Assembly: GCA_025935275.1 (NCBI GenBank)
Contig: JAICVP010000090.1
Coordinates: 1-7,998 of the forward strand
Direction of reading: 5' to 3'
Source: Thermoleophilia bacterium
GTDB lineage: Bacteria > Actinomycetota > Thermoleophilia > Gaiellales > Gaiellaceae
DNA: 7,998 nt
The notes under the pieces were generated by a model. That model worked only from the letters and a program-made list of their open reading frames with translations, was not told where the DNA came from and ran no database searches. Below are positions 1 through 5,708 of this stretch, one piece after another; the stretch's first letter is position 1, and each line of letters opens with the position of its first letter. The position numbers were made by a program, and so were the translations under genes.

Positions 1-222
1 CTGGCCAAGGCGGCCTCGCGCCACGGCGGAATCGACTCGGTCACGCTCGTCGTGCGCGGGCCGGAGCTCGAGATCTCACCGCTCCTCAAGAACGCGGCCG
101 GGGTCGTGACGGGCCAGGAGCTCCGCGAGCTCGGCGCAGTCGCTGCGGTGGAGCACCTGAAGGCGATCGGCGTCGCGGTGACAGCCGAGGACGAGCGCCT
201 GCTGATTCGCTTCCCCAGCTAG
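1..222 (+). CDS. C-terminal fragment of an unrecognised protein
   Basis: Frame 1 is open from the first base to a TAG at 220-222 and encodes 73 residues; the start lies outside the window. The fragment has no Cys and no obvious membrane segment. It reads as alternating short strands and helices, with a hydrophobic strand-like piece (VTLVVRG), a helical ELRELGAVAAVEHLKAIG segment and a closing strand (RLLIRF). This shape resembles the end of a small alpha/beta domain. The GHKL-like C-terminal half of a histidine phosphotransferase (ChpT-like) is one possibility, but no diagnostic motif is visible, so no function is assigned. The codon pattern is normal for the window (G/C at most third positions). 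The gene ends 3 nt before the convergent stop codon of the next gene. Confidence 0.65.
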   Translation: MAKAASRHGGIDSVTLVVRGPELEISPLLKNAAGVVTGQELRELGAVAAVEHLKAIGVAVTAEDERLLIRFPS

Positions 223-225
223 CGC

Positions 226-831
226 CTACGTCATCTTGAGCGGATCGACGTAGAGGTCGTCGATCTGCCACTTCGCCCCGAGCCCGACCGGCTGGAAGCG
301 GAACGAAACCGTCATCCGCCCGTCGTTCAGGAGCCCGAGGACGTCGAGCAGCGCGACCGACGGAACCGAGGGGGCCCAGCTCGAGCCGCCCGTGTTTACC
401 CCGGCCGGCAGGACGAACGTGTTCCCGGCGCTGTCCTTGACGATCGCGTCCACCTTGAGGCTGGAGAGGGCGATCAGGCCCTTGTTCTTCGCCACGTAGC
501 GGGCGAAGACGTCGAGGGTCTCGACGCACATCGCCGGGCTGGTCGCGGAGCTTCCGCTCGGGAGGAGAAGGGACGAATCCCCGGCGCCGCTCAGGTTGAA
601 CGGTTCGTTGCCGCTCACGACGTCGGCCCCGCCACGGAGCTGCCAGCCCTGGGCGCCCGACTCGAAGCCTCCGTTCGGCGAAAGGGTGTACGAGACCGGA
701 TCGAGCCAGCGCAGGAACGGCCGGCTCATGTCCTTGTCCGGACAGCCGCTGAGCACGGCCGCGCCGGCCGGCGCAGCCGCCGCCGTGGCCAATCCGATCA
801 CAAGAGCAAATGCCGCTCCGAAACGCCTCAT
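226..831 (-). CDS. Secreted or lipid-anchored hypothetical protein with beta-sandwich look
   Basis: The 201-residue protein starts with a classic export signal: M-R-R, a hydrophobic run to about residue 20, then Ala/Gly-rich residues. Cleavage could follow the APAGA segment near residue 24. Alternatively, L27-S28-G29-C30 fits a lipobox, which would make it a lipoprotein. The mature part has the element NGGFESG near residues 53-59 followed by GW at 62-63, then strand-rich Gly/Ser sequence. The 'FESG...GW' opening is typical of carbohydrate-binding jelly-roll modules (CBM4/9-like), and proteins of this layout recur in Thermoleophilia as I recall them. A second Cys at 102 could pair with C30 in a disulfide, which argues against lipidation. 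No catalytic motif is seen. The ATG at 829-831 has AAGGAG 11 nt upstream. A surface or carbohydrate-binding role is inference only. Confidence 0.82.
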   Translation of the reverse strand: MRRFGAAFALVIGLATAAAAPAGAAVLSGCPDKDMSRPFLRWLDPVSYTLSPNGGFESGAQGWQLRGGADVVSGNEPFNLSGAGDSSLLLPSGSSATSPAMCVETLDVFARYVAKNKGLIALSSLKVDAIVKDSAGNTFVLPAGVNTGGSSWAPSVPSVALLDVLGLLNDGRMTVSFRFQPVGLGAKWQIDDLYVDPLKMT

Positions 832-842
832 GCCGCGAACCT

Positions 843-848
843 CTCCTT
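843..848 (-). promoter_or_regulatory. Ribosome binding site of the secreted protein gene
   Basis: On the minus strand this reads AAGGAG, with 11 nt between it and the ATG at 831. The spacing is slightly long but usable. It supports the ATG as the start, because the residues that follow form a complete signal peptide. Confidence 0.5.
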
Positions 849-898
849 AGCCGCTGTCGTCGCACTGTGGTCGCGTTTACGGGCTCGCTCCATCCCTC

Positions 899-905
899 GG
901 AGGAG
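899..905 (+). promoter_or_regulatory. Strong Shine-Dalgarno-like GGAGGAG without a matching gene frame
   Basis: GGAGGAG is followed 5 nt later by GTG at 911, an ideal initiation site. The frame it opens is not that of the HD-GYP gene, whose ATG at 960 has no clear Shine-Dalgarno. The 911 frame runs Arg/Pro-rich across the HD-GYP gene without a stop until beyond 3000, so it is not a short leader peptide. Either the match is chance, or it marks the true start of the HD-GYP gene with a base lost or gained between 911 and about 960. Confidence 0.25.
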
Positions 906-959
906 TGATCGTGGCGACGTTCGTCAAGAGGAGCGTTCGGGCCGCCGATACCGCTCTGG

Positions 960-2294
960 ATGAGCACCGACCCCGCCGCCGTGTCGTCCTCCGGCCTCGA
1001 CTCCCAGGTCGAGGACGATGCGCTGATCGAGGAAAGCCGGGAGCGGGCAAGGAACCCGCTGGAACGGCGCGACTCCATCGTCACTGGATTGAGCGCGTTC
1101 GCCTTCCTCGGCGCGGCGGCCGCCCTGCAGGTCTTCTTCCCGGGCGACCGGCACCCGTCGATCGGCCTCCTCTTTCTGCTCGTGGGCGCGTACGCCGTGG
1201 CCTCGAAGGTCGAATTCGAGGTCGGCATCGGCTCGGCCATCCCGACGCAGCTCGTCTTCGTCCCGATGCTGTTCCTCCTCCCGCCCGCGATGGTTCCGCT
1301 CGCCGTCGCGGTCGGACTGCTCCTCGGGTGCGTCACCGATTACCTGCGCGGCGACGATCATCCAGAGCGCGCCCTCGTGATCGTGGCGAGCTCCTGGAAC
1401 GCCGTTGGCGGCGCGCTCGTCATCGCGCTGGCAGGGGAGCCCGAAGCGGCCTGGTCGGTCTGGCCCGTTCTGCTCGCCGCGGTGCTCGCGCAGTTCGCGT
1501 TCGACTTCCTCGGCTCGGCCGCCCGCGCCTGGTTCGCGTTCGGCATCGGCCCGCAGGCGCACGTGCGGCTGATGGTCTGGGTCTACGGCGTCGACCTTGC
1601 GCTCACTCCGATCGCGCTCCTGACGGCCATCGTCGCCGCGGAGGAGCCGCTCGCGCTCCTCGTCGTCCTGCCGCTGCTGGCCTTGCTCGCGTTCCTCGCC
1701 CAGGAGCGACGGCGCCGGATCGACCACGCCCTCGAGCTCGGGCATGCCTACCGGGGCACCGCATTCCTCCTCGGAGACGTCATCGAGGCGGACGACGAGT
1801 ACACCGGCAACCACTCGCGGGAGGTCGTGTCGCTGACGCTCGCCGTGGCCGACCGGCTCCAGCTGTCCGCACGCCAGCGTCGAAGCGCGGAGCTCACTGC
1901 GCTCCTGCACGACGTGGGCAAGATCCGCATTCCGGCCGAGATCATCAACAAGCCCGCTGCGCTCACGGCAGAGGAGCGCGCGGTGATCAACACACACACG
2001 ATCGAGGGCGAGCGGATGCTCGAGCGCGTCGGCGGCCTCCTCGGCGAGGTCGGCAGGCTCGTCCGCTCCTGCCACGAGCGCTGGGACGGCGAGGGCTATC
2101 CGGACGGGCTGGCCGGCGAGAACATTCCGCTCGTCGCGCGCATCGTGTGCTGCTGCGACGCCTACAACGCGATGACGACCGACCGGCCCTACCGCGCGGC
2201 GCTTCGTGCGGACGAGGCGCTGGCCGAGGTCGAGCGGAACGCGGGCACGCAGTTCGACCCTCGCGTGGTCGAGGCCTTGCGCGAAGCGGTCTAG
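960..2294 (+). CDS. Membrane-anchored HD-GYP domain phosphodiesterase
   Basis: The 444-residue protein has an acidic cytoplasmic N-terminus (1-38), a membrane domain of roughly six to eight hydrophobic segments (about 40-246) ending in a basic QERRRR stretch, and an HD-GYP domain (about 255-444). HD-GYP enzymes hydrolyse cyclic di-GMP, and some hydrolyse cGAMP, using a di- or tri-nuclear metal centre. Visible ligands are H285 (GNHS), H317-D318 (HDVGKIRIP), H346 (NTHT), H372 and D400 (CCCDAYNAM). The signature is C371-H372-E373 with G379-Y380-P381, so the GYP is intact but the first His of the usual HHE is Cys. The N-terminal membrane domain is probably a sensor of unknown ligand, of a type I recall from Thermoleophilia. 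The ATG at 960 is the first possible start after an in-frame TGA at 906-908, though its ribosome site is weak. The TAG stop overlaps the convergent gene by 4 nt. Confidence 0.9.
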   Translation: MSTDPAAVSSSGLDSQVEDDALIEESRERARNPLERRDSIVTGLSAFAFLGAAAALQVFFPGDRHPSIGLLFLLVGAYAVASKVEFEVGIGSAIPTQLVFVPMLFLLPPAMVPLAVAVGLLLGCVTDYLRGDDHPERALVIVASSWNAVGGALVIALAGEPEAAWSVWPVLLAAVLAQFAFDFLGSAARAWFAFGIGPQAHVRLMVWVYGVDLALTPIALLTAIVAAEEPLALLVVLPLLALLAFLAQERRRRIDHALELGHAYRGTAFLLGDVIEADDEYTGNHSREVVSLTLAVADRLQLSARQRRSAELTALLHDVGKIRIPAEIINKPAALTAEERAVINTHTIEGERMLERVGGLLGEVGRLVRSCHERWDGEGYPDGLAGENIPLVARIVCCCDAYNAMTTDRPYRAALRADEALAEVERNAGTQFDPRVVEALREAV

Positions 2295-3118
2295 CGCAGG
2301 AGCCGCGAGAGGCGGCGGTCCTTGAGGACCCGCCCTTCGGTTTGGCAGGTCGGACAGTAGAAGATCGTGTGCTCGTCGAAGTCGACGCGCTCGATCGGAG
2401 TGCCGCAGCGTGGGCACGGCTCCCCGAGCCGGTTGTGGACGCGGTAGATCTTCTTGTCAGAGGCGCCGCGCTCCCGCAGCTCGAGGCCGCGCGCGAGCTC
2501 CTCCTGGATCGCGTCGCTCAGCCGCTGCACGTCTGCTTCCGAGAGCTCCGTGGTCAAGGCGTACGGCGAGAGCTGCGCGTGGTTGAGGATCTCGTTCGCC
2601 CAGGCGCGGCCGATTCCGGCGAGCAGGCGCTGGTCGCGGAGGAACGCGTGCAGCCGCCGCGAGTCCGACCCGAGGATCTCGCCGAGCTCCTGCGTGCTCA
2701 GCCCGTATGCCTCCGGGCCGAGATGCGCGAGCTCCGCCTCGATCGCCTCGGGGGTGTAGAGCCCGACCTTCGCCCGCTTCTTGGCGCCCGCCTCGGTCAG
2801 GACGAGCGAGCTTCCGTCCTCGAACGAGAGCCTGAAAGCCGGCGTCTTCGGCTGCTTGTCGCCGTGGCGCAAGAGCCGAAGCCGTCCTGCGCTCATCAGG
2901 TGGACGTGGAGCACGAGCTTGCCGTCGTCGGTCGGCAGCAGGATGTTCTTGGCGCGCCGCTCTGCACCGGCGAACCGCCGGCCTTCGAGAGCGGAGAGCG
3001 GCGGGTCGTAGGTCTTTAGGGTGGCGATATGGGCCGGGCCCGCCTTTGCGATCGGGTAGGCGCGGACAGGGTCGTCGAGCTCGCGGCGGAGCGCTTCGAT
3101 CTCGGGGAACTCAGGCAC
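2291..3118 (-). CDS. Fpg/Nei-family DNA glycosylase (divergent formamidopyrimidine-DNA glycosylase)
   Basis: This is a base-excision repair enzyme that removes oxidised bases and nicks the abasic site. The 275-residue length fits the family. After Met removal the N-terminus is P-E-F-P-E, with Pro2 as the expected Schiff-base nucleophile and Glu3 as the general acid. K57 lies in RRAKNILL as the conserved beta-hairpin lysine. HLMSAGRL at 73-80 is the strand-loop of the N-terminal domain. A helix-two-turn-helix spans about 152-186. A zinc finger is formed by C235/C238 and C255/C258. Differences from E. coli Fpg: the Asn of GxGN is R171, and the Arg before the last Cys pair aligns with H250. Both normally contact DNA phosphate. 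This marks a side clade, so 8-oxoguanine specificity is not certain. The start is GTG at 3116-3118, fixed by the need for Pro2. It overlaps the upstream gene by 8 nt (GTGCCTGA), implying translational coupling. Confidence 0.92.
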   Translation of the reverse strand: MPEFPEIEALRRELDDPVRAYPIAKAGPAHIATLKTYDPPLSALEGRRFAGAERRAKNILLPTDDGKLVLHVHLMSAGRLRLLRHGDKQPKTPAFRLSFEDGSSLVLTEAGAKKRAKVGLYTPEAIEAELAHLGPEAYGLSTQELGEILGSDSRRLHAFLRDQRLLAGIGRAWANEILNHAQLSPYALTTELSEADVQRLSDAIQEELARGLELRERGASDKKIYRVHNRLGEPCPRCGTPIERVDFDEHTIFYCPTCQTEGRVLKDRRLSRLLR

Positions 3119-3599
3119 CGTCGACCTCGCGGTAGGCGAATCCGTGCGGGCCCGTGTACTCCTCGTAGGCCATCACGTCGAGCTCCTTCAGCCGGTCGGG
3201 GCGCCCGGCGTAGGAGCGGATGATCTCCGCCCCTGGGGTCGAGAAGTACGTCCGTTCCTTGACCGGCTCGTACGCGAGCGCCCGGGCTTCTTCGTAGAAC
3301 ACGCCATCCGCGTCGAGTCCGATCTTGCGGGCGCTGACATGCAGAAGCGTGAGGAGAACCGTGGTGTCGCGCCAGTCCGGCCAGCCGCCCTCGAGCGCGA
3401 GCGCCGCGAGGCCGAAGCGGACACGCTCGGGGTCCTCGTCGCGCACGGCGGCCTCGGCGGCTTCCTGGGCGAGACCGTCGAGGATGCCGGCCTCCTTCTC
3501 GGTCAGCGCGGCGTTCATCGCCGTGCGCTCCTCCGGCTCGGCGTCGCGGAACGCGAGCACCGCCGCTTCGAGCTCGTTTCTCTTACGCTCCTCGGCCAT
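3111..3599 (-). CDS. Unrecognised acidic soluble protein, 162 residues
   Basis: I do not recognise a family. The protein is acidic and Ala/Glu-rich, without signal peptide, membrane segment or Cys. The N-terminal third is predicted helical with charged repeats (EERKRNELEAAV, EPEERTAMNAAL, LAQEAAEAAVRDED). A middle part contains GGWPDWRDT and the helix TVLLTLLHVSARKIG. The C-terminal part has aromatic-rich YFSTPGAEIIRSYAG and YEEYTGPHGFAYREV. The ATG at 3597-3599 is chosen because the frame upstream is Pro/Arg/Ser-rich and lies within the asparaginase gene. The stop TGA lies inside the first codons of the downstream Fpg-like gene, so the two form an operon and this protein may relate to that repair enzyme, though nothing in the sequence shows it. 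No Shine-Dalgarno is visible, and a leaderless start is possible. Confidence 0.75.
   Translation of the reverse strand: MAEERKRNELEAAVLAFRDAEPEERTAMNAALTEKEAGILDGLAQEAAEAAVRDEDPERVRFGLAALALEGGWPDWRDTTVLLTLLHVSARKIGLDADGVFYEEARALAYEPVKERTYFSTPGAEIIRSYAGRPDRLKELDVMAYEEYTGPHGFAYREVDGA
3584..3589 (+). promoter_or_regulatory. Possible -10 hexamer for a leaderless asparaginase transcript
   Basis: TACGCT fits the TANNNT pattern and ends 8 nt before the ATG at 3598, the spacing expected if transcription begins at or next to the start codon. No Shine-Dalgarno precedes that ATG. There is no convincing -35 element, and a TANNNT match is common by chance, so the call rests mainly on the mirrored arrangement on the other strand. 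Confidence 0.25.
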
Positions 3600-4470
3600 G
3601 GATGCGCTCACAGTAGCCGCCGTCCGCGGGGGGATGACCGAGTCTCGCCATCGCATCCACGCCGCCCGCGTGGGCACTGACGGGTCGCTCGTCGAGGCAC
3701 GCGGCGACGCCGGGCTCGTCACGTTCATGCGCTCGGCCGCCAAGCCGATCCAGGCGCTCCTGCTCGTGCGTTCTTACGACGACCTCGCTGAGGAGGACGT
3801 GGCCATCGCGTGTGCGTCTCATGGAGCCCGAGCCGAGCAGCTCGCAGCCGTCCGGGAGCTCCTCGCCCGCGCCGGTGCGACCGAGGACGATCTCGAGTGC
3901 GGCGCCGTCGACGGCAGCCGGCTCAACCACAACTGCTCGGGCAAGCACGCGGCCTTCCTCTGTGTCTGCGCCGCGCAAGGGTGGCCATTCGAGGACTACC
4001 GCCTGCGCACGCATCCGCTGCAAGTGCAGGTCCTGGGCGCGCTCGGCGAGGCTGCGGCCCTCGGCGGAGGCCAGGTCCCGGTTGCCGTCGACGGCTGCGG
4101 TGTCCCGACCTTCGGCCTCTCCCTGGAGCGCATGGCCGCGTCTTTCGGGCGCCTCGTCCGGAACGAGCTCGAGGGCGCCGATCGCATCGCCTCGGCCATG
4201 CGCGCACACCCGGCGCTCGTGGAGGGGCCGGGCTCGGCGGCGACCGAAGTGATGCAGGCCGTTTCCGGCGCGGTGGCCAAGGGCGGGGCCGAAGGCGTGC
4301 TCTGCATCGGCCTCGAAGACGGCTCGGCGCTCGCGCTCAAATCGGACGACGGCTCGAGCCGCGGGCTCCTGCCCGCGGCGGCGCTCCTCCTCGACCTGGC
4401 CGACCTCAGGGTCAGCACCATTCGCAACAGCCGCGGGGAGGCGGTCGGAGAGGTAGTCGCCGAATCCTGA
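3598..4470 (+). CDS. L-asparaginase II family amidohydrolase (Rhizobium etli ReAV-like)
   Basis: The predicted reaction is L-asparagine to L-aspartate plus ammonia, in the cytoplasm (no signal peptide). Family blocks appear in order: VRGGMTESRHR (9-19); RSAAKP, with S46 and K49 matching the catalytic Ser-x-x-Lys pair of ReAV; ACASHG (71-76); NHNCSGKHAAF, with C113 and K116; HPLQ (139-142); DGCGVP, with C167; and HPALVEGPGS. C113, K116 and C167 correspond to the zinc site C135/K138/C189 of ReAV, and the 54-residue Cys-Cys spacing is identical. At 290 residues it is shorter than the usual 320-340, because the loop between CASH and NCSGKH is trimmed by about 20 residues. The ATG at 3598 is chosen because the RGGxxES block begins before the next in-frame ATG (3634). 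That ATG shares CATG with the divergent gene. The rpoD gene follows after 140 nt. Confidence 0.92.
   Translation: MDALTVAAVRGGMTESRHRIHAARVGTDGSLVEARGDAGLVTFMRSAAKPIQALLLVRSYDDLAEEDVAIACASHGARAEQLAAVRELLARAGATEDDLECGAVDGSRLNHNCSGKHAAFLCVCAAQGWPFEDYRLRTHPLQVQVLGALGEAAALGGGQVPVAVDGCGVPTFGLSLERMAASFGRLVRNELEGADRIASAMRAHPALVEGPGSAATEVMQAVSGAVAKGGAEGVLCIGLEDGSALALKSDDGSSRGLLPAAALLLDLADLRVSTIRNSRGEAVGEVVAES
3610..3615 (-). promoter_or_regulatory. Possible -10 hexamer for the divergent 162-residue gene
   Basis: On the minus strand this reads TACTGT (TANNNT), ending 10 nt before the ATG at 3597-3599. It lies within the first codons of the asparaginase gene. Together with the plus-strand TACGCT it would make a compact face-to-face promoter pair around CATG. 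It is weak on its own because no -35 element is clear. Confidence 0.22.
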
Positions 4471-4478
4471 AATCGCCC

Positions 4479-4506
4479 TTCCGCTTTTCGCAAACAGTTG
4501 TAGAAT
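4479..4506 (+). promoter_or_regulatory. Candidate sigma-70-type promoter for rpoD
   Basis: TAGAAT at 4501-4506 matches the TATAAT consensus at five of six positions. A weak -35 candidate TTCCGC (4479-4484) lies 16 nt upstream. The A/T-rich stretch here stands out against the GC-rich surroundings. A start near 4512-4513 would give rpoD a leader of about 98 nt. It starts 9 nt after the asparaginase stop, so rpoD can be transcribed independently. Confidence 0.4.
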
Positions 4507-4535
4507 CCCCGGCCTGATGTGCCTGTGAGCCGGGG
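4507..4535 (+). other. GC-rich hairpin competing with the terminator-like hairpin
   Basis: CCCCGGC at 4507-4513 is perfectly complementary to GCCGGGG at 4529-4535, giving a 7-bp stem with a 15-nt loop. Its 3' arm shares bases 4529-4533 with the 5' arm of the next hairpin, so only one can form. If rpoD transcription starts near 4513, the 5' arm would be missing from that RNA. It would then be present only in transcripts reading through from the asparaginase gene. Confidence 0.35.
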
Positions 4536-4560
4536 GATGCTGGATCTCTCCGGCTCTTTT
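4527..4560 (+). terminator. Terminator-like hairpin with short T tract
   Basis: GAGCCGG at 4527-4533 pairs perfectly with CCGGCTC at 4550-4556 (7 bp, 16-nt loop), followed directly by TTTT at 4557-4560. It could end the asparaginase transcript 57 nt after that gene's stop. If the TAGAAT promoter is real, it could instead act as an attenuator in the rpoD leader. The T tract is short and is interrupted by C after four bases, so termination would probably be partial. Confidence 0.45.
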
Positions 4561-4601
4561 CGTTCCGTAGGCGTCAAGTAGCAGAGGTAACGAGAAGCAG
4601 A

Positions 4602-4606
4602 GGGAG
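4602..4606 (+). promoter_or_regulatory. Ribosome binding site of rpoD
   Basis: GGGAG lies 4 nt before the ATG at 4611, in a purine-rich stretch from about 4581. It supports this ATG as the start, which also gives a complete region 1.1. Confidence 0.55.
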
Positions 4607-4610
4607 AGCA

Positions 4611-5708
<1,098 letters not shown>

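Noticed and set aside
832..959. Operator or inverted repeat between the divergent secreted-protein and HD-GYP genes
   Set aside because: I found no palindrome longer than expected by chance and no clear -35/-10 pair. Promoters must be here or nearby, but I cannot place them.
86..1336. Minus-strand 416-codon open frame spanning the secreted protein and the HD-GYP start
   Set aside because: Low-complexity Arg/Pro/Ser sequence crossing two real genes and the intergenic region, with no motif.
924..2417. Minus-strand 497-codon open frame opposite the HD-GYP gene
   Set aside because: Arg/Glu/Asp/His-rich composition is the mirror of a GC-rich coding strand, and the plus-strand frame has unmistakable HD-GYP motifs.
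905..3019. Plus-strand open frame of about 700 codons across the HD-GYP and Fpg-like genes
   Set aside because: Arg/Pro-rich, without domain logic, and antisense to the Fpg-like gene over its last third. It is a typical GC-rich shadow frame. Only its ribosome-site-like beginning is kept as an observation.
3600..3743. N-terminal extension of the 162-residue protein to an earlier start at 3743
   Set aside because: The 48 extra codons are Pro/Ser/Arg/Thr-rich and antisense to the conserved asparaginase N-terminus. The ATG at 3599 begins the natural acidic helical sequence.
4471..4610. A small RNA gene or known riboswitch in the rpoD leader
   Set aside because: I recognise no conserved riboswitch core here. 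Only two short hairpins and a promoter-like box can be supported.
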